From Rhodovastum atsumiense (lineage in GTDB: Bacteria > Pseudomonadota > Alphaproteobacteria > Acetobacterales > Acetobacteraceae), in contig NZ_OW485602.1 of NCBI RefSeq assembly GCF_937425535.1, forward strand, positions 156,130-220,129: a stretch of 64,000 nt of DNA. The letters run 5' to 3'. The notes below the pieces were generated by a model. That model saw only the letters and a program-made list of their open reading frames with translations. It searched no databases and was not told the DNA's origin. Of the stretch, positions 34,075 through 43,429 are shown piece after piece (the first letter of the stretch is position 1; every line of letters starts with the position of its first letter). Position numbers and translations under genes: made by a program.

Positions 34075-35580
34075 TCACTTGGCGTCGGTCGGCACCACCA
34101 GCCAGCGGAACCCGGCCTCGTTGCGCACCAGCACCAGCACGCTGCGCTCGCGTGCCGCCAGGACCTGCTCCACGGTCGCGTGCATATCTTCCATCGAGTC
34201 GATCGGTGCGTCCTTGATCTGCACGATGACGTCGCCGGCCGTGAAGCCGGCATCGGCGCCGGGGCTGTTGGCCGCGACCCCGAGCACGGCCACGCCTTCC
34301 TGCGTCTCGGGCAGTTTGTGACGCTCTCTGAATTCGGCGCTCAGGGGAGCCAGGGTCATGCCGAGGCTCGGTGCGCTGATGCGTTGGCCGCGATCGGGCA
34401 TCGTCCAGGTGCCGCTGGGGTTGCCCGGCCCTTCCGGCCAGTTCGCCACCTTGATCGGCAACTCCTGTTCCTGTCCATCGCGCCACAGCCGCACCGGCAC
34501 CGTCGTGCCGGGGGTGCTGCTGGCGATTGCGCGGGCAACGGCGCGGGTGTCACGGGTTGGGCGCCCGTCGAAAGCCAGCACGATATCGCCTGGGCGCAGC
34601 ACGCCCGCCGCCGTGCCGCCCGGCACGACGTTGGTGACGATGCTGCCCTTCAGCGAGGTCCGCCCGACGGCGCTGGCGATGTCCTGTGTGACCCCCTGCA
34701 GGCCGACGCCGACCCAGCCCGGGCGCAGCCGCCCGTACTGGCGCATATGCGAGACTACGAAATTGACGGTATCGGAGGGGATCGCCAGCCCGAGCCCGAT
34801 CGACCCCCCCTCGTGCTCCGGCTGGACCAGCGCCCAGTTCACCCCGACCACCTCGCCCTGGGTGTTGAACAGCGGACCGCCGGAGTTACCGTGATTGATG
34901 GCGGCATCGGTCTGGATGAAGTTGTCGAACAGCGTGGTGTGGACGTCACGGTTGAGCGCGCTGACCACGCCCACGCTGACCGAGCTCGCCAGGCCGAGCG
35001 GGTTGCCGATGGCCACCACCGCATCGCCGACTTCCAGGGCCTCGCTGTTACCGAAAGGCACGGTCGGCAGTGGCTCCGCCGCGTCGATCTTGAGCAGCGC
35101 GAGATCCGGTGCGCCGTTGATCGCCACGACGTGGCCGGCATAGCTGTCGCCGCCGGCCAGGGTGACCATAATCCGATAGGCGTCCTGGATGACATGGCGG
35201 TTGGTGACGACGTAGCCGCTGGGATCGATGATGAAGCCGCTGCCCACTTCGGTGATCGGGCCCACCATGGTTTCCCCGCCCGTGGGCATATGGCCGCTTG
35301 CCATCGGACGTTGCTTGAGGATGGTGATGTTGACCACCGCCGGCAGCAACCGTTGCACGAGCGCGGGCAGGTCCACTTGCGTGCGCAGGCCGGGCGGTTC
35401 GCCCGCAAGGCCCATGTCCGGCGCTGTCAGCGACAGGGCGCAGGCCAGGAGGCCCGCATACAATCCCGGTCTACGGCGCACAGGGAGAAGGGGGCGGCTG
35501 CGCGCCACACAAAGCAAAACCCGAATTCCGGAAGAATTCGGGTTTATCGTCGCTTCCCGCACGTCCCGCCGTTCCTTCAT
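34075..35580 (-). CDS. Periplasmic Do-like serine protease (DegP/HtrA family)
   Basis: A 501-residue HtrA-type protease: signal or anchor segment (about residues 38-60, GLYAGLLACALSLTA), trypsin-like domain with His in TNRHVIQD, Asp in APDLALLKI and Ser in NHGNSGGPLF, then two PDZ domains (about residues 265-370 and 400-500). It should act on misfolded envelope proteins. The ATG at 35580 has an excellent GGGAGGAAAGG site, but the N terminus is unusually long and a terminator-like hairpin lies in codons 12-22. A GTG at 35508 would give a shorter leader beyond the hairpin. Confidence 0.9.
   Translation of the reverse strand: MKERRDVREATINPNSSGIRVLLCVARSRPLLPVRRRPGLYAGLLACALSLTAPDMGLAGEPPGLRTQVDLPALVQRLLPAVVNITILKQRPMASGHMPTGGETMVGPITEVGSGFIIDPSGYVVTNRHVIQDAYRIMVTLAGGDSYAGHVVAINGAPDLALLKIDAAEPLPTVPFGNSEALEVGDAVVAIGNPLGLASSVSVGVVSALNRDVHTTLFDNFIQTDAAINHGNSGGPLFNTQGEVVGVNWALVQPEHEGGSIGLGLAIPSDTVNFVVSHMRQYGRLRPGWVGVGLQGVTQDIASAVGRTSLKGSIVTNVVPGGTAAGVLRPGDIVLAFDGRPTRDTRAVARAIASSTPGTTVPVRLWRDGQEQELPIKVANWPEGPGNPSGTWTMPDRGQRISAPSLGMTLAPLSAEFRERHKLPETQEGVAVLGVAANSPGADAGFTAGDVIVQIKDAPIDSMEDMHATVEQVLAARERSVLVLVRNEAGFRWLVVPTDAK
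35517..35545 (-). terminator. Terminator-like hairpin inside the protease coding start
   Basis: AAACCCGAATTC and GAATTCGGGTTT form a perfect 12-bp stem with a 5-base loop. Read on the minus strand the stem is followed by TTTTG. It lies 35-63 bases after the protease ATG, within coding sequence. It may end transcripts of the upstream repeat gene or attenuate the protease message. Confidence 0.55.
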
Positions 35581-35672
35581 CCTTTCCTCCCAAGGTTGCT
35601 TACGGCACGGGAGCCAGAGAACGTTGGCCGGGAATGCTCCCTGGCTGTCCGATCAGTGCGGTTGGGTGGAAC

Positions 35673-36086
35673 TCAGCGCCGAACTGTACCGTCTGCAGGC
35701 TTGCCCGAGGCCGTCCCGACATTCTGGCCACCGCCGGCCTGCTCGGGCTGACCCGAAGCCGTGCCGACATTCTGGCCACTGCCAGTCTGCTGCTGGCCCG
35801 ACGCGGTGCCGACGTCCTGTCCAGTGCCGACCGGCTGGCCCGATGCGGTGCCGACATTCTGGCCGCTGCCGATCGGCTGGCCCGACGCGGTGCCAACATT
35901 CTGGCCGCTGCCGATTTCCTGGCCCGAGGCTGTCCCGACATTCTGCCCGCTGCCGATCTGGCTCGCCTGGGCCATGACCATGCGGCGAGAGAAGGGGCAC
36001 TCCTCTGCGGACTGCGATGCCGCGAAGGCAGGCAGGGTGGCGCCCATGATCAGCGCTGCGGCGGCCGAGAGACGAACGAAGCTCAT
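35673..36086 (-). CDS. Small exported protein with six 14-residue repeats
   Basis: A 137-residue protein. Residues 1-22 form a clean signal peptide ending in AFA. From residue 44 to about 130 it consists of six copies of a glycine-rich unit, consensus IGSGQNVGTASGQP. The only cysteine is in ECPF near residue 30. No family is recognised. The start at 36086 (MSFVRLS) follows CTGGAGAG. It lies 92 bases upstream of the Do-like protease on the same strand, so a shared transcript and an envelope role are likely inferences. Confidence 0.65.
   Translation of the reverse strand: MSFVRLSAAAALIMGATLPAFAASQSAEECPFSRRMVMAQASQIGSGQNVGTASGQEIGSGQNVGTASGQPIGSGQNVGTASGQPVGTGQDVGTASGQQQTGSGQNVGTASGQPEQAGGGQNVGTASGKPADGTVRR
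35697..35957 (-). repeat. In-frame tandem repeat of about 42 bp, six units
   Basis: The region encodes six consecutive units of 14 to 15 residues in the small exported protein. The units are close to identical at the protein level (GQNVGTASGQ is nearly constant; one copy has GQDVGTASGQ). Such arrays can change copy number by slippage or recombination. Confidence 0.7.
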
Positions 36087-36368
36087 GATAGCTCTCCAGA
36101 TCAATCCCACCGGATGCCGGCACGCGGGGCTGCGTCCGTTGCTGATGGCCGGCAGGCAATCGTTCTTCTCATCCTAGGGCGATGATGCCTGCATCATTTG
36201 ATCAATTAACACCGAGCACCCAGGGGAGGGCATTTTCCTAAGTTTTTGCGCGCTTTAATTGAAATTTAACTATTGCAACCTTGTGGTATTTCCTGGACGG
36301 CGAGATGGTTCGGGGGTGGGGCCGGCCGGGCGATGGTCCTTGGCGCGGCTTGCGTCATCAACGGGTTC

Positions 36369-37382
36369 ATGACATCCAGCGCCCGCGGCAACAACCGCCC
36401 GGTCCGCCTGCCACGCGTCGCCTGGCAGCCCCGCCAACCAGGGAGCCACCCTCCGGCCGTGAGCACGATTTCCGGGCAGGCGCTGCAGGCCGAACTGATC
36501 GCCGTCATCGTTGCGGCCACCGACGGCGAGCCACAGGTGCTCACCATTCGCGATGGCAGCCTGTTGCCCTCCGGCCCCTTTGCCACGGTCGATCGCTCCC
36601 TGCAGGCCAGTCTGCGCGCCTGGGTGGAACGCCAGACCCATCATCCGCTCGGCTATGTCGAGCAACTCTATACCTTCGCCGATCGCGACCGTTCGACCGA
36701 TGATCCGCAGCGCCGGGTGATCTCGATCAGCTATCTTGGCCTGACACGGCAGGCCCATGCCTCCGGCGGCCACGCCGCGAGCTGGCGGAGCTGGTATCGC
36801 TATTTCCCCTGGGAGGACTGGCGCGACGGGCCATCGCCGGTAATCGGACGGTTGATCGCCCCACGCCTGCGCAGCTGGGCCGCGGCGGCGGCCACCCCGG
36901 CGCTCAGGCGCGAGCGCCAGCAGCGTGCCCGGATCACCTTCGGGCTGGCCGACCATTCCTGGAACGAGGAAATGGTGCTGCAACGTTACGAACTGCTGTA
37001 CGAGGCCGGGTTGGTGGCCGAGGCCGCCGGCGATGTTGTCGCCGGGCTTGGCGTGCCGATGCAGTACGATCATCGGCGCATCCTTGCCACCGGCATCGCG
37101 CGGCTGCGCGCCAAGATCAAGTACCGCCCGGTCGTGTTCGAGCTGATGCCGGAGAGCTTCACCCTGCTGCAGTTGCAGCGCGCGGTAGAGGCGCTGGCCG
37201 GGCAGTTGCTGCACAAGCAGAACTTCCGTCGCCTGATCGACAGCCAGGCCCTGGTCGAGGAAACCGGCGAGCACACCGCCGAGACCGGCGGCCGCCCCGC
37301 GAAGCTGTTCCGCTTCCGCCCGCAGGTGCTGCTCGAGCGCGCCATTGCCGGCACCAAGCTTCCCCTCGCCCGCAGCGCTTGA
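36369..37382 (+). CDS. nrtR: Nudix-related regulator of NAD metabolism NrtR
   Basis: A 337-residue NrtR-type regulator: an N-terminal Nudix-like domain that senses ADP-ribose or related compounds without being a classical hydrolase, and a C-terminal winged helix. Family features are LGYVEQLYTFADRDR followed by RRVISISYLGL, and the C-terminal segment LLQLQRAVEALAGQLLHKQNFRRLI. The start at 36369 (MTSSARG) lacks an obvious ribosome site; GTG 36459 is an alternative. It lies next to nadABC, whose promoter has paired palindromes. Confidence 0.83.
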   Translation: MTSSARGNNRPVRLPRVAWQPRQPGSHPPAVSTISGQALQAELIAVIVAATDGEPQVLTIRDGSLLPSGPFATVDRSLQASLRAWVERQTHHPLGYVEQLYTFADRDRSTDDPQRRVISISYLGLTRQAHASGGHAASWRSWYRYFPWEDWRDGPSPVIGRLIAPRLRSWAAAAATPALRRERQQRARITFGLADHSWNEEMVLQRYELLYEAGLVAEAAGDVVAGLGVPMQYDHRRILATGIARLRAKIKYRPVVFELMPESFTLLQLQRAVEALAGQLLHKQNFRRLIDSQALVEETGEHTAETGGRPAKLFRFRPQVLLERAIAGTKLPLARSA

Positions 37383-37451
37383 ATTCTCCCGATTCTGCAC
37401 GGCATCGGACCAGCCTGACGAGCTTGGCGATTGCCCTGCTGCCTCCCTCGC

Positions 37452-37533
37452 TTGACACCTTATGCTCATATCTAGCATAACAACGCTCCCGACCGGAGCA
37501 AGGCCGGGCCGTATAATGCTCACATGGAGCATA
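37452..37533 (+). promoter_or_regulatory. nadA promoter with two palindromic operators
   Basis: A -35 TTGACA is at 37452. Between it and a weak -10 (37475-37480) lies TATGCTCATATCTAGCATA (37461-37479). A second dyad, ATGCTCACATGGAGCAT (37516-37532), lies 54 bases downstream centre to centre, just before the nadA ribosome site. Both share ATGCT...AGCAT. The placement is that of a repressor; NrtR encoded next door is the likely protein, by inference. Confidence 0.65.
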
Positions 37534-37549
37534 TCAAGGGAGACACAGC

Positions 37550-38527
37550 ATGTCCGCGGCCCTGGAGTCCAGCGCTGCCCTCTACCAGAGGGTGAAACGC
37601 GTCATCCCGCCTTTCGAGTGGCCTGTCTTCGCCGGGGACATCGCGGCTATCCTGCAGCTCAAGCAGGAGCGTCGCGCCGTCGTGCTCGCGCACAACTACC
37701 AGACGCCCGAGATCTTCAACTGTGTCGCCGACATCGCCGGTGACAGCCTTGCCCTGGCGCGCGAGGCGATGCACGTGGACGCGGATGTCATCGTACTCGC
37801 AGGCGTGCACTTCATGGCCGAGACGGCAAAGTTGCTGAATCCTGGCCGGACCGTGCTGATCCCGGACCCGCAGGCTGGTTGCTCGCTCGCCGAAAGCATC
37901 ACGGCGCGCGACGTGCGCCTGCTGCGTGAACGCTACCCCGGCGTACCGGTCGTCACCTATGTCAACACCTCGGCGGCGGTGAAGGCGGAATCCGATATCT
38001 GCTGCACGTCGGGGAATGCGCGCAGGATCGTGGAATCACTCGGCGTGCCCCGCGTCATCATGATCCCCGACGAGTTCCTGGCCCGCAACGTGGCGCGGGA
38101 AACCGGCGTGGAAATCATTACCTGGGCCGGCCACTGCGAGGTGCATGAACGCTTCACCGCGTCCCAGATCCGCACGCTGCGGCGCGAGAATCCCGGCGTC
38201 GTCGTGCTCGCCCATCCGGAATGCCCGCCCGATGTCGTCGCGGAGGCCGATTTTGCCGGCTCCACCGCGATGATGAGCGACTTCGTCGACACCCGCGCGC
38301 CCGCGCGCGTGCTGCTCATCACCGAATGCTCGATGAGCGACAACATCGCCGTGCGGCATCCCGGGATCGAGTTCGTCCGCCCCTGCAATCTCTGCCCGCA
38401 CATGAAGCGCATCACGCTGACGAACATCCGTACGGCACTGGAAGAGATGCGCCACGAGGTCAGCATCGATCCCGCCATTGCTGCCCGCGCACGTGCCGCG
38501 GTCGAGCGCATGCTGGCCGTGCGATGA
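37550..38527 (+). CDS. nadA: Quinolinate synthase NadA
   Basis: A 325-residue quinolinate synthase, which condenses iminoaspartate with dihydroxyacetone phosphate using a [4Fe-4S] cluster. The three cluster cysteines are in [19 protein letters not shown] and CNLCPHMK. The opening [13 protein letters not shown] is also typical. An AAGGGAGA ribosome site precedes the start. Its stop overlaps the nadB start, so nadA-nadB-nadC form one operon for de novo NAD synthesis. Confidence 0.95.
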   Translation: MSAALESSAALYQRVKRVIPPFEWPVFAGDIAAILQLKQERRAVVLAHNYQTPEIFNCVADIAGDSLALAREAMHVDADVIVLAGVHFMAETAKLLNPGRTVLIPDPQAGCSLAESITARDVRLLRERYPGVPVVTYVNTSAAVKAESDICCTSGNARRIVESLGVPRVIMIPDEFLARNVARETGVEIITWAGHCEVHERFTASQIRTLRRENPGVVVLAHPECPPDVVAEADFAGSTAMMSDFVDTRAPARVLLITECSMSDNIAVRHPGIEFVRPCNLCPHMKRITLTNIRTALEEMRHEVSIDPAIAARARAAVERMLAVR

Positions 38528-40047
38528 CGCAGGATCGCCCGATCGTCATCGGCGCCGGCCTGGCCGGCCTGATGACGGCGCTGCATCTCGCCCCCATGCC
38601 GGTGCTGGTGCTGGCCCGCGCGCCGCTTGGCGAGGCTGCCGCCAGTGCCTGGGCGCAGGGCGGCGTCGCCGCCGCCGTCGGCCCCGACGATGATCCCGCA
38701 CGGCATCTGCAGGACACCCTGGCCGCCGGGGATGGTCTCTGTGATGCCGCCATTGCCGCCCGCATCCTGGGCGCCGCTCCCGATACCATCGCCGCCCTGC
38801 TGCGCCGTGGCGTCGCCTTCGATCGCGCCGGCGACGGCCGCTTTGCTCTCGGGCTGGAAGCCGCGCATTCCCGCCACCGCATCCTGCATGCCGCGGGTGA
38901 TGGCACCGGTGCGGAGATCATGCGGGCGTTGATCGCCGCCGTGCGCCGCACCCCGTCCATCACCGTGCTGGAGCATACGGAGGCGCGCCGTCTGCTGGTC
39001 GAGGACGGCCGCATCCGCGGCGTGCTCGTTGCCGGTCCGCATGGGGCGATGACGCTTCCCGCCGGCCGCGTCGTGCTGGCGAGCGGCGGCATCGGCGGCC
39101 TGTTCGCCCATACCACCAACCCGCCGCAGGCCTGGGGCCAGGGCCTGCTGCTGGCTGCACGGGCTGGCGCAGCGCTCGCTGATCTCGAATTCGTCCAGTT
39201 CCACCCGACCGCGCTCGCCACCGGCACCGATCCGCTGCCATTGATCAGCGAGGCGGTGCGCGGCGAGGGGGCCCTGCTGATCGACGAGACCGGCAGCCGC
39301 TTCCTTGCGGACTCGCCCGGGGCCGAACTCGGCCCGCGCGACGTGGTGGCGCGCGGCATCTTCCGCCATCTCGCCGCCGGCCACCAGGTGTTCCTCGATG
39401 CCCGCCAGGCGCTCGGGGACCGCTTCGCAAAGCGCTTCCCCGCCATTGCCGCCGCCTGCCGGGACGCCGGCCTCGACCCGGCGACGCAGCCCATCCCGGT
39501 CACCCCGGCCGCGCATTTCCACATGGGTGGCGTCGCCGTGGACGCAGTTGGTCGCAGCAGCGTCGCCGGTCTCTGGGCCTGTGGCGAGACGGCCTCGACC
39601 GGCCTGCACGGTGCCAACCGGTTGGCCAGCAACTCGCTGCTGGAGGCGGCCACCTGCGCCTGCTGGGTGGCCGGGGACGTCGCCGCCACGCCGGCCGTGC
39701 GGCTGCGTCCGCTCGCCGAGGGGCGCCTGCCCCCCCTGCCCGATCCGGCCGTGGTGCGGCCGATCCTGTGGCGTCACGTCGGCCTGCTGCGCGATGCCGA
39801 GGGCCTGCGGGCAGCGCTCCGCGCGCTGCTTCCGCTCGCTGCCGGGGGCGGCCCGGCCTCCGATCCGGCCACGCTGGGCCTGATGCTCGCCGTCGCCGCC
39901 CTGCGACGGGAAGAAAGCCGCGGCGCCCATGCCCGCAGTGACTTCCCCACTCATGGTGCCGGCCGCGCCCGCCGCCTGACGCTGAACCTCGCCGAGGCCA
40001 TGCAGGCCGCGGCGGGGCTTGCTGATCCCGTTGTCCTGAGGGCCTGA
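38524..40047 (+). CDS. nadB: L-aspartate oxidase NadB
   Basis: A 507-residue flavoprotein that oxidises aspartate to iminoaspartate for NadA. The FAD-binding [14 protein letters not shown] is at the N terminus; [35 protein letters not shown] and [24 protein letters not shown] follow in the order of the succinate dehydrogenase/aspartate oxidase family. The start is the ATG at 38524, overlapping nadA by four bases. Length is normal. Confidence 0.95.
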   Translation: MTQDRPIVIGAGLAGLMTALHLAPMPVLVLARAPLGEAAASAWAQGGVAAAVGPDDDPARHLQDTLAAGDGLCDAAIAARILGAAPDTIAALLRRGVAFDRAGDGRFALGLEAAHSRHRILHAAGDGTGAEIMRALIAAVRRTPSITVLEHTEARRLLVEDGRIRGVLVAGPHGAMTLPAGRVVLASGGIGGLFAHTTNPPQAWGQGLLLAARAGAALADLEFVQFHPTALATGTDPLPLISEAVRGEGALLIDETGSRFLADSPGAELGPRDVVARGIFRHLAAGHQVFLDARQALGDRFAKRFPAIAAACRDAGLDPATQPIPVTPAAHFHMGGVAVDAVGRSSVAGLWACGETASTGLHGANRLASNSLLEAATCACWVAGDVAATPAVRLRPLAEGRLPPLPDPAVVRPILWRHVGLLRDAEGLRAALRALLPLAAGGGPASDPATLGLMLAVAALRREESRGAHARSDFPTHGAGRARRLTLNLAEAMQAAAGLADPVVLRA

Positions 40048-40052
40048 CCCAG

Positions 40053-40904
40053 ATGCCCATCCCTCCCCTGCCGCTGGTCATGACCGAGCCTCTGGTGCGT
40101 GCCGCCCTGCTCGAGGACCTTGGCCGCGCCGGCGACATCACCACCGACGCCATCGTGCCGGCCGATGCCACCGCCCGTGTCGCCCTGGTCGCCCGCCAAC
40201 CCGGCGTGGTGGCCGGGCTCGATCTCGCCTTGCAGGCCTTCCGGCTGATCGACCCGCGCATCGAGGTCGCGGTGGAACGCCCGGATGGCAGTACCTTGCT
40301 GCGGGGCGACGTCATCGCGACCCTCGCCGGCCCGGCGCGCGGCCTGCTCACCGCCGAACGCGTGGCCCTGAATTTCCTGTGCCATCTCAGCGGCGTCGCC
40401 AGCGCGACGGCCCGCATCGTGGCGGCGGTACACGGCACGCGCGCGGCCATCTGCTGCACCCGCAAGACCATGCCCGGCCTGCGGGCGGTGCAGAAATACG
40501 CCGTGCGCGTCGGCGGCGGCTCCAACCATCGCTTCGGCCTCGACGATGCGGTCCTGATCAAGGACAATCATATCGCCATCGCCGGCGGCATCCCTGCCGC
40601 CCTGGAGCGCGCCCGCGCCCATTCCGGGCACATGGTGAAGATCGAGCTGGAAGTGGACAGCCTGGCGCAGTTGCAGGAGGCGCTCGACCTCGGCGTCGAT
40701 GCCGTGCTGCTCGACAACATGCCCCCTCCGGTGTTGCGCGAGGCCGTTGCCATGGTCGGCCGGCGTGCCATCACCGAGGCCTCCGGCCGCATCACCCCCG
40801 AGACCGCCGGCGAGATCGCGGCCACCGGCGTGGACCTGATTTCGATCGGCTGGCTGACCCACAGTGCCACGGTGCTGGATATCGGGCTGGACCATTGCGG
40901 CTGA
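40053..40904 (+). CDS. nadC: Nicotinate-nucleotide pyrophosphorylase NadC
   Basis: A 283-residue quinolinate phosphoribosyltransferase. The signature CCTRKTMPGLRAVQKYAVRVGGGSNHR and the catalytic segment VLIKDNHIAIAGG are intact, as are EVDSLAQL and DAVLLDNMPP. It converts quinolinate to nicotinate mononucleotide. It starts 5 bases after nadB; ATG 40080 is a possible alternative start. Confidence 0.95.
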   Translation: MPIPPLPLVMTEPLVRAALLEDLGRAGDITTDAIVPADATARVALVARQPGVVAGLDLALQAFRLIDPRIEVAVERPDGSTLLRGDVIATLAGPARGLLTAERVALNFLCHLSGVASATARIVAAVHGTRAAICCTRKTMPGLRAVQKYAVRVGGGSNHRFGLDDAVLIKDNHIAIAGGIPAALERARAHSGHMVKIELEVDSLAQLQEALDLGVDAVLLDNMPPPVLREAVAMVGRRAITEASGRITPETAGEIAATGVDLISIGWLTHSATVLDIGLDHCG

Positions 40905-40950
40905 CCCGTTTATCGGGGCGCGTCTCGCATGCCGGGCTGTAGAAGGGGTG

Positions 40951-40977
40951 CCCCGCTCCTCCTCGGGGGCAGCGGGG
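40951..40977 (+). terminator. Hairpin between nadC and panC
   Basis: CCCCGCT and AGCGGGG form a perfect 7-bp stem with a 13-base loop, 46 bases after nadC. There is no T-run. It may separate the nad transcript from panCB, or simply be structured leader of panC. Confidence 0.4.
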
Positions 40978-41060
40978 AAGGCAGGGTGTCCTGGTCGGTC
41001 CCGCCAATACCCGGCATCGGACCCGCTTCAGGAACCGCCGTGCAGCCGGGAGGCCCGCCA

Positions 41061-41927
41061 TTGCCTGTGACCATTGTTCGTGATGTGCCTGCCCTGCGCG
41101 CGGCTTTGCGGCCCGCTCGTACGCAGGGCCAGGGGATCGCGCTGGTGCCCACCATGGGGGCCCTGCACGAGGGCCATCTGACACTGATCCGCCATGCCGC
41201 CGCATCCTGCCGGCAGGTGGTTGTCTCGATCTTCGTCAATCCGCGCCAGTTCGGGGCCGGCGAGGATTTCCAGCGCTACCCCCGCCAGGAAGCGGCCGAT
41301 GTCGCGAATGCCGAAGGCGCCGGCGCCACCCTGGTCTTCGCGCCCGACCCGGCGGCGATGTATCCGGGCGGTTACGCCACCACGGTCAGCGTGGCCCGCC
41401 TCACCGAGGGGCTGTGCGGTGCCTTCCGGCCCGGCCATTTCGACGGCGTGGCCACCGTCGTCACCAAGCTGCTGCTGCAGGGCCTGCCGGATGTCGCCTT
41501 CTTCGGCGAGAAGGACTACCAGCAGTTGCTGGTCATCCGCCGCCTTGTCGCCGATCTCGATATACCCGTGCGCATCGAGGGCGTGCCCACGGTGCGCGAG
41601 CCCGACGGGCTTGCCCTGTCCTCGCGCAATGTCTTTCTCTCTCCTGGCCAGCGTCGTGTCGCCACCGCCCTGCCCCGCACGCTGGCCGCGATCGCGGCCC
41701 GGCTCGCGCAGGACGGCCGCGATGTCGCCGCCCAGGAAGCATGGGGCCTGGCCGAGCTGCGGGCAGCCGGTTTCGACGCGATCGATTATCTGGAACTGCG
41801 CGATGCCGACACGCTCGCCCCCATCGATGTGGTCGTCCGCCCCGCGCGCGTGCTGGCGGCGGTGCGGCTCGGCACCACCCGACTGATCGACAACATGCCG
41901 ATCCTGCCGCCGGAGGGCGTACCATGA
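41061..41927 (+). CDS. panC: Pantothenate synthetase PanC
   Basis: A 288-residue pantoate-beta-alanine ligase. The nucleotide-binding [45 protein letters not shown] and SSRNVFLS motifs are all present. I choose TTG at 41061 because a GGGAGG site lies 7 bases upstream and the length then matches the family; the open frame to 40929 crosses a hairpin. The stop overlaps the panB start. Confidence 0.92.
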   Translation: MPVTIVRDVPALRAALRPARTQGQGIALVPTMGALHEGHLTLIRHAAASCRQVVVSIFVNPRQFGAGEDFQRYPRQEAADVANAEGAGATLVFAPDPAAMYPGGYATTVSVARLTEGLCGAFRPGHFDGVATVVTKLLLQGLPDVAFFGEKDYQQLLVIRRLVADLDIPVRIEGVPTVREPDGLALSSRNVFLSPGQRRVATALPRTLAAIAARLAQDGRDVAAQEAWGLAELRAAGFDAIDYLELRDADTLAPIDVVVRPARVLAAVRLGTTRLIDNMPILPPEGVP

Positions 41928-42733
41928 GTGTCGCCGACGCCACACGCCGCCTGGGCCTGCGCCATTTCCGCAAGGGCAGAGGCCCGTTCGTGTGCCTCAC
42001 CGCCTACACCACGCCGATGGCGCGCCTGCTCGATCCACATGTGGACCTGCTGCTCGTCGGCGATTCCCTCGGCATGGTGCTCTACGGCCTGGAGAGCACC
42101 CTGCCGGTGACGCTGGAGATGATGATCGCGCACGGCGCGGCGGTGATGCGCGGCACCCAGCGGGCCTGCGTGGTGGTGGACATGCCGTTCGGCAGCTACC
42201 AGGAATCGCCGCAACAGGCCTTCCGCAATGCCGCGCGCCTGCTCGCGGAGACGGGCTGCGCCGCGGTCAAGCTGGAAGGCGGCGTCGAGATGGCGGAGAC
42301 GATCCGCTTTCTCACCGCGCGCGGCGTGCCGGTCTGCGGCCATGTCGGCCTGATGCCGCAATCGGTGAACGCCACGGGCTACCGCGTGCAGGGACGCGAT
42401 GCGGCGGAAGCCGGGCGCGTGACCGAGGATGCCCGCGCGGTCGCCGCCGCGGGGGCCTTCGCCGTGGTGATCGAAGGGACCACGCGCCCGCTTGCTGCCG
42501 CCATTACCCGTGACCTGCCGGTTCCCACCATCGGCATCGGTGCCGCGCCGGAATGCGACGGGCAGATCCTGGTCAGCGATGACATGCTCGGCCTGTTCAC
42601 GGCGTTCACGCCACGCTTCGTGAAGCGCTAGGCCGATCTTGGCGCGATGGTCTCCGCAGCGGCCGAGGCCTATGCCGGCGATGTCCGCGCCCGCCGCTTC
42701 CCCGGGCCCGAACACTGCGTCGAGCCGTCCTGA
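41924..42733 (+). pseudogene. panB: Ketopantoate hydroxymethyltransferase PanB, interrupted by an in-frame amber codon
   Basis: PanB makes ketopantoate for pantothenate. The frame is a good PanB with [42 protein letters not shown] and PTIGIGA, but TAG at 42629-42631 stops it after 235 residues at FTPRFVKR. The same frame stays open for 33 more codons to TGA at 42731-42733 and reads ADLGAMVSAAAEAY...RRFPGPEH, which is the normal PanB C-terminal helix and tail. TAC or TAT would restore a full 269-residue enzyme. A recent mutation, a base error or readthrough would each explain it. It overlaps panC by four bases. Confidence 0.8.
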
Positions 42734-42769
42734 AGCAAGAGCGATGACCGGTCGCTGAGCCGGTGCGGT

Positions 42770-43429
42770 TCAGGCTGCCACCCGCGCTGTGGCCGGCGAG
42801 GGCAGCAGCGCGGCATCCAACCCGCCGGCGCATGCGACCTCGGTGGCCAGCAGCATCTCGCCGGCAGTGCCGAGGCGCAGCACAACGTCACGCAGGGCAC
42901 AGACGAGTGAAAGGCAAAGGATACCGCCCGATCCGGCCAAAGTCGCTGTGTCGGTGATCGAGGCAGGTCCAATCCGCAGATGCTGGGCAAGGGTCACAAC
43001 GGCATGCTCGGCATGCGGTGCGCCTTCACCCTCTGCTGCGCGCAGCTCATAGGTCACGTTGTCTGCCGCCAGGCGTATCGCTGCTCCTGGGCCGACTTCC
43101 TGCCAGGGGGCGCATCCTGCCAATGCAAGCAGAACCACCATGCGGGTTTGGTCGCGACCGGCCAACCGCAGGGTTTCACGTGCCGCCAAGGTGGGGCCGA
43201 GTTCATGCAGGCGCAGTGCGAGCAGACCGAGTTGATCCCGCAGCTCCGTTTCCAGGTGGGTTGGAAGGGCCGTGACGGGATCGGGGAGAAAGGGGTCGCT
43301 CCAGTCAGGCAAGAGCACGCCGACCGGTTTGGACATGCGAACCCGCCAAAGACGATCAAGCAGTGAACCGGCGAGCGAGACCAGAGGACGCAGGGCAATA
43401 GACACCTTGGCATTCCCGACCAATATCAC
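42770..43429 (-). CDS. Hypothetical protein, unknown function
   Basis: A 219-residue frame starting with GTG at 43429, or 188 residues from MSKPVGVLLPDW at 43336. It has leucine- and alanine-rich helical stretches, no signal peptide and no clear membrane helix. Three cysteines are scattered. I recognise no family. It lies just after panB, convergent with it. Confidence 0.4.
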   Translation of the reverse strand: MILVGNAKVSIALRPLVSLAGSLLDRLWRVRMSKPVGVLLPDWSDPFLPDPVTALPTHLETELRDQLGLLALRLHELGPTLAARETLRLAGRDQTRMVVLLALAGCAPWQEVGPGAAIRLAADNVTYELRAAEGEGAPHAEHAVVTLAQHLRIGPASITDTATLAGSGGILCLSLVCALRDVVLRLGTAGEMLLATEVACAGGLDAALLPSPATARVAA

